From the NCBI RefSeq assembly GCF_000244755.1, contig NZ_AHOO02000009.1, positions 248,001 through 312,000 on the forward strand: a stretch of 64,000 bases of DNA, read 5' to 3'. Within the stretch, counting starts at the first letter, position 1. Each line of letters starts with the position of its first letter. A program made the position numbers and the translations under genes. Source of the DNA: Leptospira licerasiae serovar Varillal str. VAR 010. GTDB lineage: Bacteria > Spirochaetota > Leptospiria > Leptospirales > Leptospiraceae. This document shows positions 29,634 through 38,378 of the stretch, piece by piece. Below the pieces are notes generated by a model. It worked only from the letters and a program-made list of their open reading frames with translations. It was not told the DNA's origin and searched no databases.

Positions 29634-30406
29634 ATTCCAAGATAGTCGAAGCAAGGGTTATGCATGATCGTAAGATCCCTAAACCGAATCGGTTCAATTA
29701 CGGGGTCTTTACATTCCAATTGGATCTAGATGAACTCGATTTAGTGAACGACCGTTTATGGATGCTTGGAAATAATAAGTTTCGAGTATTTTCTTTTAAA
29801 GATAAGGATCACCTAAACTTCGGAAAAGAAGGTATAAAAGAAAATTTTTTAGAGTACTTAAGAAAAGAAGGAGTCAAAGAGAAGGTAGAAAAGGTAACGC
29901 TAATCACCAACCTGAGAGTATTCGGCTACGTCTTTAATCCGGTATCGTTTTATTTTGCCGAGGATAAGGATGGAAATCCAATATGCGCCGTTGCAGAGGT
30001 TGGGAATACATTCGGAGAAATGAAGTTATTCTTCCTTGGAAAAGGATCCTTTACTCAAAAAGGATTTAAAAAGAAAGAAGGGAAGTTCTTCTATGTCTCT
30101 CCGTTTGTCAGTCTGGACTCAGAGTTTGAATTTTATTTAAATCCTCCTCAAGACGGAAGGATAAACTTAAGGATAGACGCTTTCGAAAATGGCGAAAGGG
30201 TCATGGTGACAACTTATACCGGTAAGGCTTTAGATCTAACGGATCTAAATCTGATCCGGATGTTCCTGAAATATCCTTTCGTAACATTGAGAGTGATCGG
30301 ACTCATCCACTGGCAGGCCTTACTTCTTTACCTGAAAAAACTTCCTTTCATTCGAAAGAATGAAGGTTTAGATAAACAAAGGGGATTGCATCTTGGAAGG
30401 CGATAA
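29624..30406 (+). CDS. DUF1365 protein
   Basis: 260 residues. Opens with SKIVEARVMHDRKIPKPNRF and contains LITNLRVFGYVFNPVSFYFA, the signature of DUF1365, followed by AEVGNTFGEMKLFFLG. Function unknown, but the gene almost always sits between the COG2907 oxidoreductase and a CFA synthase, which implies a shared acyl-modifying pathway. It overlaps its upstream neighbour by 10 bp and its downstream neighbour by 14 bp. Confidence 0.9.
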   Translation: MGLNSKIVEARVMHDRKIPKPNRFNYGVFTFQLDLDELDLVNDRLWMLGNNKFRVFSFKDKDHLNFGKEGIKENFLEYLRKEGVKEKVEKVTLITNLRVFGYVFNPVSFYFAEDKDGNPICAVAEVGNTFGEMKLFFLGKGSFTQKGFKKKEGKFFYVSPFVSLDSEFEFYLNPPQDGRINLRIDAFENGERVMVTTYTGKALDLTDLNLIRMFLKYPFVTLRVIGLIHWQALLLYLKKLPFIRKNEGLDKQRGLHLGRR

Positions 30407-31688
30407 TATTGTAAAAGTAGAACCGTTGGAAAGTGCTGGTTCTGGGGTCGGAACATTAAGTTTTTATGAAAGGATCTTCTTCTCCGCGTTATCGGGAATG
30501 CAAAGGGGATCTTTGAGGATCCTTTTTCCGGACGGAGGGCAAAGATATTTGGGAAATCCTAATTCTTCGGATCCTCCGGAGTTCCATCACGCGATACTGC
30601 AGGTGAAGGATCGGAAATTTTTCAAAAAGTTGGTATTGTACGGGGATATCGGTTTAGCTGAATCTTATATGGATGGTGATTGGGATACGGACGATATTCG
30701 TGCGATCATCTGTTGGTTCTTATTAAATTTAGAAAGTACACCTTCCGTTAGCGGTTCTAATAAGAGTCTTTTTCATCTTGCTTTAATGAATTTGGGGAAT
30801 CGTCTGCTCCACTTGTTCCGGAACAACTCTGTCAAAGGTAGTAAGAAGAATATTTCGGAACATTACGATCTAGGGAACGATTTTTATAAGAAGTTCTTAG
30901 ATCAGACAATGACATATTCATGCGCCTACTTTTCGGATCCTACAAAGTCTTTGGAAGAAGCGCAAATCGCTAAGATAGAAAACTTATGTAAAAAATTAAA
31001 ACTCAAGGATACCGATCACCTTTTGGAGATCGGAACAGGTTGGGGCGCATTCTCAACTTACGCAGCTAAAAACTATGGCTGTAAAGTGACTTCTTATACG
31101 ATTTCTGAAGAACAATACAAGTTCGCAAAAGCAAAAATTTCCGCAATGGGTTTGGAAGATAAGATAGAAGTCCGACTGGAAGATTATAGAAAAGTTGAGG
31201 GCTCCTACGATAAGATAGTGACTGTCGAAATGTTAGAAGCGGTAGGTCACGAATATTTCGAGGACTTCTTCGCTATGTGCCATAGAGTCTTAAAAAAGGA
31301 CGGACTTATGGCTCACCAGATCATCACCTGTCCGGACTCCAGATACGAATCTTTTAGAAAGGGAGTGGATTTTATCCAAAAGCATATTTTTCCGGGATCA
31401 CTTATACCTTCGATTGCAAGGATCAATGAAGCGATCAATAAGACCGGCGATATGTTCATTCATGAGCTGGAAGATATCGGCAGATATTACGATCGTACCC
31501 TTATGACTTGGCAAAAGGGATTCGAAGAGAATCTTTCTTCTATCGCAAGTATGGGTTATAATGAATCCTTTTTGCGTAAGTGGAGATATTATTTTTCGTA
31601 TTGCGCTGCAGCCTTTCATATGAGAAATATCAGCGTGGTGCAGGTAGTCTATACCAGGCCGAATAATCTCGGATTGAATTCTCAGTGA
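30393..31688 (+). CDS. cyclopropane-fatty-acyl-phospholipid synthase-type methyltransferase (first copy)
   Basis: 431 residues. Acts on unsaturated acyl chains of membrane phospholipids using AdoMet. The N-terminal lipid-binding domain has ISEHYDLGNDFYKKFLDQTM (about 154-173), which orients the acyl chain. The AdoMet motif is LLEIGTGWGAFSTYAA (about 211) and MLEAVGHEYFEDFF follows. The C-terminal region (PDSRYESFRKGVDFIQKHIF) matches CFA enzymes. Its TTG start lies inside the DUF1365 gene. It is a typical Cfa length, unlike the shorter second copy at 33015. Confidence 0.93.
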   Translation: MEGDNIVKVEPLESAGSGVGTLSFYERIFFSALSGMQRGSLRILFPDGGQRYLGNPNSSDPPEFHHAILQVKDRKFFKKLVLYGDIGLAESYMDGDWDTDDIRAIICWFLLNLESTPSVSGSNKSLFHLALMNLGNRLLHLFRNNSVKGSKKNISEHYDLGNDFYKKFLDQTMTYSCAYFSDPTKSLEEAQIAKIENLCKKLKLKDTDHLLEIGTGWGAFSTYAAKNYGCKVTSYTISEEQYKFAKAKISAMGLEDKIEVRLEDYRKVEGSYDKIVTVEMLEAVGHEYFEDFFAMCHRVLKKDGLMAHQIITCPDSRYESFRKGVDFIQKHIFPGSLIPSIARINEAINKTGDMFIHELEDIGRYYDRTLMTWQKGFEENLSSIASMGYNESFLRKWRYYFSYCAAAFHMRNISVVQVVYTRPNNLGLNSQ

Positions 31689-32167
31689 CAAAATTACAAG
31701 ACCAAGGATCTAAACCTTCCTTCTTTGCCAAAGCTAGGGGAAGGATACTAGAAGAATTAAAAACAGGAACAAGTCCAGAGAAGATCGCATTATCTTTGGC
31801 AATCGGTGGAGCGATCGGGATCTTTCCTTTGATCGGGACCACAATGGCAATATGCGCCTTCTTAGGTTTTGTTTTAAGATTGAACCCGGTTTCCATTCAG
31901 ATAGCAAATTATGCGATGTATCCATTTCAAGTTTTTCTAATTATTCCTTTTTTGGAATTAGGGGCATATTTGTCCGGGAAGGAACTGGATCTAACTTGGG
32001 CGTATAGACTTGTAGAAGGAGATAGTTCTCAAGTTTTGGAAGGGCTTTCTCATTCTGCAGTGTATGCTGTCCTTGGGTGGACTTGTATGGTGCCGATTCC
32101 TGCGGGGATCTCTTATTTTCTATTATTGATCCTGGTAAAAAAGGCAAACCAGATCGTTCGCAAATAA
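31685..32167 (+). CDS. DUF2062 membrane protein
   Basis: 160 residues with three hydrophobic helices and the family block GTSPEKIALSLAIGGAIGIF followed by TTMAICAFLGFVLRLNPVSI. The function of DUF2062 is not established. It overlaps the CFA gene by 4 bp, so it belongs to the lipid operon, possibly as an accessory membrane factor. Confidence 0.88.
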   Translation: MTKLQDQGSKPSFFAKARGRILEELKTGTSPEKIALSLAIGGAIGIFPLIGTTMAICAFLGFVLRLNPVSIQIANYAMYPFQVFLIIPFLELGAYLSGKELDLTWAYRLVEGDSSQVLEGLSHSAVYAVLGWTCMVPIPAGISYFLLLILVKKANQIVRK

Positions 32168-32191
32168 ATCCATGTATATCGGAGTGTTCTA

Positions 32192-32983
32192 ATGTACGAA
32201 AAAGCCGTGTCCTTGATGTTCAGTGCTTGGGTAGTCGTATTCTTTTTGATGAGCCTTCTTTGGTTAATCGGAAAGCTTATCAAAAATTATTCGATCGTAG
32301 ATGTGGGATGGGGCCTTTGTATTTCCACTGTCGCGATCGTATATTTTTTATTAGGCGACGCTTTTTCAGTAAGAAAAGCGATCTTTGCTTTTATGGCAAC
32401 TGTTTGGGGTTGGAGACTTTCCTATTTTATATTTACTACGAGAGTTCTAACAGGTCACGAAGACGCAAGATATACCGAATTTAGAAAGGAATATGGAGAT
32501 CAAGTAGATCGTAAATTTTTCACAAATGTATTCCAATTCCAGGGAATTCTCGGAACAATTTTAAGCCTTCCTTTTCTTTTTCCAGCTTTGAACCCTTCGA
32601 TACAAACCCATCCATTGGAGATCGTAGGTCTTTGCGTTTTTGTGATCGGGCTTTGGGGGGAATCTGTCGCCGACTTCCAATTGGCGGAATTCAAATTGGA
32701 TCCTAATAATAAGGGAAAGGTTTGTGATATAGGACTTTGGAGATACAGCAGACATCCGAATTATTTTTTTGAATGGGTAATTTGGGTCTCTTTTGGTCTC
32801 GTCTCTCTCGCTTCTCCGTGGGGATGGATCGGTCTTGTCTCTCCGTTGATCATGTTTATACTTTTAACTAAGGTCACTGGGATCCCTTTCAATGAGGTCG
32901 GGCAATTAAAGTCAAAAGGAAATCTGTATTTGGATTATAAGTCCAGGACCAGTGCATTCTTTCCTTGGTTCCCTAAAAAGTAG
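32192..32983 (+). CDS. DUF1295 (steroid 5-alpha-reductase-like) membrane protein
   Basis: 263 residues with about six TM helices. The C-terminal GLWRYSRHPNYFFEWVIW motif is the signature of the DUF1295/ICMT-steroid reductase fold that binds NADPH, and it is followed by LLTKVTGIPFNE. It could reduce a double bond in an acyl chain or its modified product. It lies 24 bp downstream of DUF2062 and 31 bp upstream of the second methyltransferase. Confidence 0.9.
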   Translation: MYEKAVSLMFSAWVVVFFLMSLLWLIGKLIKNYSIVDVGWGLCISTVAIVYFLLGDAFSVRKAIFAFMATVWGWRLSYFIFTTRVLTGHEDARYTEFRKEYGDQVDRKFFTNVFQFQGILGTILSLPFLFPALNPSIQTHPLEIVGLCVFVIGLWGESVADFQLAEFKLDPNNKGKVCDIGLWRYSRHPNYFFEWVIWVSFGLVSLASPWGWIGLVSPLIMFILLTKVTGIPFNEVGQLKSKGNLYLDYKSRTSAFFPWFPKK

Positions 32984-33014
32984 ATTCAAAATATAGAATA
33001 TAGGAAAACCTAAT

Positions 33015-34046
33015 ATGAGTCTGATCTATACTCTGATGGAAAAAGATATATTCCCGGATTGGTTGATCCGATTTAGGATACGACAACTATTGCGTCTTAG
33101 GCTCCGTATGGAAGATAAAGGGAGCCTGGAAAAGAATCAGGAACATCTAATCCAATATGTAAATTCACTAAAACGATCGCCAATCGCGATTGATACCCAG
33201 GCTGCAAACGAGCAACACTATGAGGTCCCTTCTTCTTTTTTCAAATTGGTGTTGGGCAAACATATGAAATATAGCTCGGGCTATTGGACTTCTCCGGATA
33301 TAGGGATAGACGAGTCCGAAAGGATTATGTTGGACCTAACGTGCAAAAGGGCGGAGTTAGAGAACGGGATGAGTGTTCTGGACCTAGGCTGTGGCTGGGG
33401 ATCCATTTCTCTTTATATAGCGGAAAATTATCCGAAATGCAAAGTCACAGGAGTCTCCAATTCCAAAAGTCAAAAGAAGTTTATAGATTCGGAGGCTAAA
33501 AAGAGAGGTTTAAAAAACCTGAATATTATTACTGCGGACATGAACGTATTTAAGACGAATTTGAAATTCGATCGTATCATCTCCGTGGAAATGTTGGAAC
33601 ATATGAAAAACTACGAAGTTCTATTCCAGAAACTGGCTAGTTTTCTGAAACCGAAAGGAAAGTTTTTCGTACATATATTCACACATAAAAAATTCGCATA
33701 TCCGTTCGACGTTGTGGATGATACGGATTGGATGGCAAAATACTTTTTTACGGGAGGGCAAATGCCTTCTCATGATCTGTTCTTATATTTTCAAAAGGAT
33801 TTTCGGATCATTAACCAGTGGATAGTAAACGGAAAAAATTACGCGCTTACTTCCGAGGCTTGGCTTTCCAATATGTATAAGAATAAGGAAGAAGTTCTCA
33901 AAATATTAGGAGAAACCTACGGCAAAGAGCATGCGGTAAAATGGTTTGTTTATTGGAAAACGTTCTTTATGGCATGTGCCGAACTTTGGAAATACAAGAA
34001 TGGAGAAGAATGGATCGTCTCTCATTATCTTTTTGATAAAAGATAA
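33015..34046 (+). CDS. CFA-synthase-like SAM methyltransferase (second copy)
   Basis: 343 residues, shorter than true Cfa. It carries the acyl-binding NEQHYEVPSSFFKLVLGKHM segment and the AdoMet motif VLDLGCGWGSISLYIAENYP. The final ICMT-like WKTFFMACAELW also fits the family. It is divergent in sequence from the copy at 30393, so the two are probably not interchangeable. A two-step modification is possible. It ends the operon, followed by a strong terminator. Confidence 0.9.
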   Translation: MSLIYTLMEKDIFPDWLIRFRIRQLLRLRLRMEDKGSLEKNQEHLIQYVNSLKRSPIAIDTQAANEQHYEVPSSFFKLVLGKHMKYSSGYWTSPDIGIDESERIMLDLTCKRAELENGMSVLDLGCGWGSISLYIAENYPKCKVTGVSNSKSQKKFIDSEAKKRGLKNLNIITADMNVFKTNLKFDRIISVEMLEHMKNYEVLFQKLASFLKPKGKFFVHIFTHKKFAYPFDVVDDTDWMAKYFFTGGQMPSHDLFLYFQKDFRIINQWIVNGKNYALTSEAWLSNMYKNKEEVLKILGETYGKEHAVKWFVYWKTFFMACAELWKYKNGEEWIVSHYLFDKR

Positions 34047-34055
34047 AAGAAATAT

Positions 34056-34098
34056 AAACTCACAGGTTTTCCGGTAAACAAAGAGACCTGTGAGTTTT
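34056..34098. terminator. bidirectional terminator between the lipid operon and TetR gene
   Basis: A perfect 12-bp stem (34056-34067 with 34086-34097) around an 18-base loop, A-rich on the left and T-rich on the right. It sits between two convergent genes. Confidence 0.88.
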
Positions 34099-34114
34099 AT
34101 GATTCGATCTAAGA

Positions 34115-34735
34115 TTAAGCTTTTAATCCTGTATATAAGAACTGGATCAAATCCTTAGTGATTTTCCTTGCTTGTTTGATCTCTACGTCTCGGAACATCA
34201 TTTGTTGCCCTGACAATAATACTGCAACTCCATGGGCCATTGTCCATGCGGAAGTGGCCGCTTTTTCCGCATTTCCTTCGGGAATTAAACTTGCCTTTTG
34301 ACAATCTTTGATGATATCCACTATGATCTGAAATGTTTCATCTTCTGTTTTGATCAAAGAATCGTATTTTAAATGGCTTTCGATCTGGTTCCCATACATG
34401 ATCCTAAATAGATCAGGATTTTCTAATGCAAATTCCACATAAGAAACCCCTGATTCTCTGAATAAAAGCAAGGGTCTCTTCTTGTATTTAGTCCTTAATC
34501 TTTTTTGTCTTTCCGCCAAGATCTTAAATCCTTCCTCTGCAATGTCTGCATATAAGGATTCCAAGTCAGGATAATGTCTATAGGGAGCGGATTGGCTGAC
34601 CCCGGCCAAGGTGGCGGCTTTTCTAAGACTTAAAGCCTTATAACCTTCTTCTTTTAAGATTTTCACGGAGGCGTCTAATAAGGCCCTTTTTAGGTCTCCA
34701 TGGTGGTATGAAATTTTTTCTTGGGAATTTTTCAT
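34115..34735 (-). CDS. TetR/AcrR-family regulator
   Basis: 206 residues from the ATG at 34735 (MKNSQEKISYHHGDLKRALL); an in-frame upstream ATG at 34768 would run into the operator region. The N-terminal HTH is clear (LSLRKAATLAGVSQSAPYRH). The C-terminal ligand domain has LLFRESGVSYVEFALENPDL and TSAWTMAHGVAVLLS, a pattern of TetR C33-type regulators. It is divergent from the FAD oxidoreductase at 34821, its most likely target, and may also control the lipid operon. Confidence 0.93.
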   Translation of the reverse strand: MKNSQEKISYHHGDLKRALLDASVKILKEEGYKALSLRKAATLAGVSQSAPYRHYPDLESLYADIAEEGFKILAERQKRLRTKYKKRPLLLFRESGVSYVEFALENPDLFRIMYGNQIESHLKYDSLIKTEDETFQIIVDIIKDCQKASLIPEGNAEKAATSAWTMAHGVAVLLSGQQMMFRDVEIKQARKITKDLIQFLYTGLKA

Positions 34736-34775
34736 GTTGACATGTATTACATTAAAGGTTGAAATCATAAAACTG

Positions 34776-34796
34776 AATGTGTTCAGTGTTCACATT
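34776..34796. promoter_or_regulatory. likely TetR operator
   Basis: Inverted repeat AATGTG-(9 bases)-CACATT centred midway between the divergent TetR gene (start 34735) and the oxidoreductase (start 34821). The spacer holds TTCAGTGTT, and TGTTCA recurs around it. Size and placement fit autoregulation plus control of the oxidoreductase. Confidence 0.6.
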
Positions 34797-34820
34797 GAAT
34801 ACGAATAAGAGGTTTTGTCA

Positions 34821-36404
34821 ATGAATATTGATCAAGTAGGAAACGAATTCGATATTATATTTATAGGTTCAGGTATGGGAACCCTAACTACTGCAAGTCT
34901 TTTGGCCCAATCTGCCGGTAAGAAAGTTTTGGTTCTGGAGAAACATTTTCAACCGGGCGGTTTTACTCATGAATTTCAAAGAAAACAAGGGAAGTATCAC
35001 TGGGATGTAGGCATTCACTATGTAGGTGATATGCATGAAGGCGGACTTTGTAAGAAGATCTCGGATAAAATTACCCGCGGGCAGCTTGCGTGGAAAAGAA
35101 TGCCTGATCCTTTTGAACGTTTAGTTTTCCCCTCTCGAAAATTCGATATATATGGAGATCCGGAAAAGTTTAGATCAGATCTGATTAACGAATTTCCTGA
35201 AGAAGAGGAAGCAATCGAAAGATATTTAAAGGATATCAGAAAGGTGTCGGTTCTTTTTGGAAAGGCGATCATGATGAGACTTTCTCCTCCGCCTTTGGAT
35301 TCTCTCATCGGTATTTTGGGGGAAGGGAACGTAGTCACCCTCAAAGACTATTTCGATAGAAATTTCAAGAGTGAAGACTTGAAAGGGATCCTTGCGGCAC
35401 AATGGGGAGATTATGGTCTTCCTCCTTCGAAAGTAGCTTTTGCGATGCATGCTACATTGGTGCAGCATTATATTAACGGAGGTTATTATCCAGTGGGAGG
35501 CGCTGGTAAAATTTTCGATACAATAGAGCCGATCCTTCAGGAGAATGGCGGCGCGGTTTTATCTTCCGTAGAAGCAAAGGAGATCCTGATCAAGGATGGA
35601 AAGGTAGTAGGGGTTAAGGCAAAAGCGTTGAGGGGAGAAGGTCATGAGCGGGACTTTTTTGCACCGGTCGTGATCTCATGTGCGGGAGCGTATCCCACTT
35701 ATACGAAATTGATCCCGGATTCGGTCCCGATATCATTCAGAAAAGATCTAAAAGACTTTTATAATAGAGAAAAAATGACCACAAGTATTTGTCTCTATCT
35801 TGGTCTTTCGGAGAGTCCTGCGAAATTCGGTTTTAGTGGGGAGAATTACTGGATTTTCTCTTCTCCGGATCATGATAAGAATTTTTCGGAAAGAAATGAT
35901 TGGCTTTCTGAAAGCGATGAGATACCGAATCTGTATCTTTCCTTTCCGAGTTTGAAAAATCCAGAGGCAAAGTCTCATACAATGGATGTGATCACATTCA
36001 CTGATTATTCCAATTTTGCAGAATGGAAAGATGAACCTTGGAAGAAAAGGGGAGAAGAATATAAGGACTTTAAGGAGAGGATCATAAATCGAATCCTTAC
36101 TACATTGGAAGCCAGATTTCCAGGTCTTACTAAGCTGGTCGAATTTGCCGAACTTTCTACTCCAATCACGAACGAACATTTTACTTCTCATCCGGATGGA
36201 GCCATTTATGGTTTAGCATGCGTTCCGGAAAGATATAAGAAGGAAAAAAGTCCTTGGTTTGATGTCAGGACTCCGATCGAGGGTTTGTATTTAACCGGAG
36301 CGGATGCGGCATCTCCAGGAATTGCGGGTGCAATGATGGGAGGTCTTGCAGCTGCTTTGGCAGTGACCGGAAATGCAAATCTACTTAGAGAATTAAGAAA
36401 TTAG
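34821..36404 (+). CDS. phytoene-desaturase/retinol-saturase-like FAD oxidoreductase
   Basis: 527 residues from the ATG at 34821, with GAGG about 9 bases upstream; a TTG 6 bases earlier is possible. The N-terminal FAD motif is DIIFIGSGMGTLTTASLLAQ, with an EKHFQPGGFTHEF loop. The C-terminal GLYLTGADAASPGIAGAMMG closes the dinucleotide fold. This group (CrtI/RetSat-like) oxidises or saturates polyene or acyl-type substrates, but the substrate cannot be read from sequence. An SGNH hydrolase follows 9 bp downstream. Confidence 0.9.
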   Translation: MNIDQVGNEFDIIFIGSGMGTLTTASLLAQSAGKKVLVLEKHFQPGGFTHEFQRKQGKYHWDVGIHYVGDMHEGGLCKKISDKITRGQLAWKRMPDPFERLVFPSRKFDIYGDPEKFRSDLINEFPEEEEAIERYLKDIRKVSVLFGKAIMMRLSPPPLDSLIGILGEGNVVTLKDYFDRNFKSEDLKGILAAQWGDYGLPPSKVAFAMHATLVQHYINGGYYPVGGAGKIFDTIEPILQENGGAVLSSVEAKEILIKDGKVVGVKAKALRGEGHERDFFAPVVISCAGAYPTYTKLIPDSVPISFRKDLKDFYNREKMTTSICLYLGLSESPAKFGFSGENYWIFSSPDHDKNFSERNDWLSESDEIPNLYLSFPSLKNPEAKSHTMDVITFTDYSNFAEWKDEPWKKRGEEYKDFKERIINRILTTLEARFPGLTKLVEFAELSTPITNEHFTSHPDGAIYGLACVPERYKKEKSPWFDVRTPIEGLYLTGADAASPGIAGAMMGGLAAALAVTGNANLLRELRN

Positions 36405-36413
36405 AAAATTCTA

Positions 36414-37169
36414 ATGAAAGAGGTCCCATTCTATACTACGAGCCTTCTTTTGGCCCCTGTACTTCTTTGGCAAGGGTTGAAGGCTCGTAAAACGATCCCT
36501 CGTTTACCGGAAGCTTCCGGTCCAAATTTTGGGGAATTTCCAGGTTCTCAACCTTTCCATCTTTTAGTTTTGGGAGAATCTACCGTCGCAGGTGTGGGAA
36601 TTCCTGATTATAAAAGTTCTTTGACGGGGCAAATTGCCTCTGCCCTTGGAAGTAGAAGCGGCAAGAAGATCTTTTGGAAAGCGATCGGAGAGAGTGGGAT
36701 TACTTTGGAAGAGGCAAAGAATAAATTCGGATCTCGTTTGCCTGAATTTTTGCCGGACGCCATCGTTCTTGCTTTGGGTGCGAATGACGTAGTAAAATTG
36801 AATTCTCAAAAAAAATGGTCGTCTGATCTGCTAGATTTGATCGACATTTGTAGATCTAAATATCCGGATGCTCCGGTTTTTGTTGCAGGAGTTCCTCCTC
36901 TTGGGATTTTTCCTTCTTTGCCTAAGACTATGAGATTTGTTTTAGGCTGGAAGGCGAGACTTTTAGATCAGGCTTCTTCTTATCTTTCTGCGAAGTTAGA
37001 GAATGTATTTCATATTCCGATGAGAAAGATCGGATCTCTTTCTCCAGAAGGGATCTTTTGCTCGGATGGATTTCATCCATCCATACAAGGTTGTTCTATT
37101 TGGGGAGAAGAGATTGCGGATTCAATCCTGGCGGCTGTAGTAAACGATTTTTCTGAGAAAAATTTGTAG
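36414..37169 (+). CDS. SGNH/GDSL-type hydrolase
   Basis: 251 residues with a short N-terminal hydrophobic segment (TTSLLLAPVLLWQGL) that may anchor it. The four SGNH blocks are present: VLGESTVAGVG (nucleophile Ser in GES, a GDS variant), GITLEEAKNKFGSRLPEF, LALGANDVVKL (Asn), and CSDGFHPSIQG (Asp/His). It probably hydrolyses an ester of a lipid or sugar acyl group. It is in an operon with the oxidoreductase. Confidence 0.9.
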   Translation: MKEVPFYTTSLLLAPVLLWQGLKARKTIPRLPEASGPNFGEFPGSQPFHLLVLGESTVAGVGIPDYKSSLTGQIASALGSRSGKKIFWKAIGESGITLEEAKNKFGSRLPEFLPDAIVLALGANDVVKLNSQKKWSSDLLDLIDICRSKYPDAPVFVAGVPPLGIFPSLPKTMRFVLGWKARLLDQASSYLSAKLENVFHIPMRKIGSLSPEGIFCSDGFHPSIQGCSIWGEEIADSILAAVVNDFSEKNL

Positions 37170-37182
37170 GAGCTCCTACAAA
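37163..37182. terminator. 20-bp perfect palindrome overlapping a stop codon
   Basis: TTTGTAGGAGCTCCTACAAA is fully self-complementary and contains the TAG stop of the SGNH gene (37167-37169). Its GGAGCTCC core is a one-base variant of the dispersed GGAACTCC octamer. It may act as a terminator, although the loop would be minimal and there is no T-run. Confidence 0.45.
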
Positions 37183-37289
37183 ATTAGGCTGGAAATAAAG
37201 ATTGCGAGAATGATATTTTTGTGATATAGAAATTTTCGAAGCTCCCACGGGCCTCTCCCCCCTCCCAAAGTCAGGGTGGGGGTGCACTT

Positions 37290-38045
37290 TCAATAATTCA
37301 GTTTTAAGATCCGGATCTCTTTTTCCTCGAAACGAAGAGTTTCCTTGAGTTGGCTAAATCTTTCTACAGAGAAAGGGGACTCGGGAGAACGGAGTTCTTT
37401 TTTTAACTTTAGAACTTCTTCATATAGTTCGAGTAGTTCCAAAGTGTTGCCTTTCGCTTCCTTTGAATATAGCGCGCGGAACATCGGGCCGATCCTGGAA
37501 GGAATGTCTGAGTTTACTATTTCTGCGATCCCAAGATCTTCGATATGTCGGAACATCCAGTTCTGGAGATAGACTGTTAGTAGTCTTTCCATTCGGACCA
37601 CGTCTTCCTTAGTATTGCGAGGAACGATCCCTTTGTAGAATCTATAACGTTTTCTTAAATATTTACCTGCAGTGTTTCCATCGATCGGATCTAATTTAAG
37701 TTTATCCCATTCTTCTTTGATGACTGGAAAGTATTCCGATCCGAAATAAGGCTCGCCGAGTTCGCAGATATGGATGGCTCCCGGGTCGTAACTTCTCATT
37801 CTGGTACGGAATCCGTCCCAATCTGCTGCGAGTAAATTGACCTGTCCCTGGCTTTGGAGCGGTTCCATAGCTCTGTTGATTTCTCGGATAAAATTTCCTT
37901 TGAGTTGATCGGACGGATCCGCAAGCACTAGGAAATTGAAGTCGGAGGATTCGTCTCCTTCTCCTCTTTGTCTGGAACCAAAAAATATGAGTTCGAATGG
38001 TTTTAGGGAGGAGACGCTGGATAGATTTTCTTTAATTCGTTCCAT
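37290..38045 (-). CDS. nucleotidyltransferase-fold protein with helical C-terminal domain
   Basis: 251 residues. The N-terminal pol-beta/MNT nucleotidyltransferase motif is IFFGSRQRGEGDESSDFNFL (about 20-45), with GSR and the D-x-N/D metal site where the second acidic residue is replaced by Asn. The C-terminal half is helical (GKYLRKRYRFYKGIVPRN, ERLLTVYLQNWMFRHIEDL), like an HEPN-type or substrate domain. The missing acidic residue could weaken catalysis. Function unknown. Confidence 0.78.
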   Translation of the reverse strand: MERIKENLSSVSSLKPFELIFFGSRQRGEGDESSDFNFLVLADPSDQLKGNFIREINRAMEPLQSQGQVNLLAADWDGFRTRMRSYDPGAIHICELGEPYFGSEYFPVIKEEWDKLKLDPIDGNTAGKYLRKRYRFYKGIVPRNTKEDVVRMERLLTVYLQNWMFRHIEDLGIAEIVNSDIPSRIGPMFRALYSKEAKGNTLELLELYEEVLKLKKELRSPESPFSVERFSQLKETLRFEEKEIRILKLNY

Positions 38046-38093
38046 GGCTCGGTCGCTTTGGTCTCTACTCAGGGTATGTTTAGAAGAAGGTCA

Positions 38094-38300
38094 CTATTCG
38101 AAAAACAAACGCATCCTGGAAAGGTTTTCCAAAATGGCTTTGTAAGCCCGATCCCTATCTTCCGGATCTCCGAAGGGTAATGATTTTACATGGTTGAAGT
38201 CATGGTAGGTAATCTCTATGGAGTTTGCCGCCATGTTCTTTTTAATGGAGGAGATATAGTCTAGATTAATGACCTCGGTATCCCCCAATTTCAACCACAT
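38094..38300 (-). CDS. small conserved-looking hypothetical protein
   Basis: 68 residues, soluble. A beta-rich N-terminus (WLKLGDTEVINLDYISSIKK, ITYHDFNHVKSLPFGD) is followed by an amphipathic helix (RDRAYKAILENLSRMRLFF), similar to small PH-like or bacterial 'lipid' folds. Family not recognised. It lies 48 bp upstream of the nucleotidyltransferase gene on the same strand. Confidence 0.65.
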   Translation of the reverse strand: MWLKLGDTEVINLDYISSIKKNMAANSIEITYHDFNHVKSLPFGDPEDRDRAYKAILENLSRMRLFFE

Positions 38301-38378
38301 TCTATCTTATCCCCGGGATATCTTCTCCCCGCCGGATAACATACTTTCCGGATCAAAATCGGTCAAGAAAATACACTT

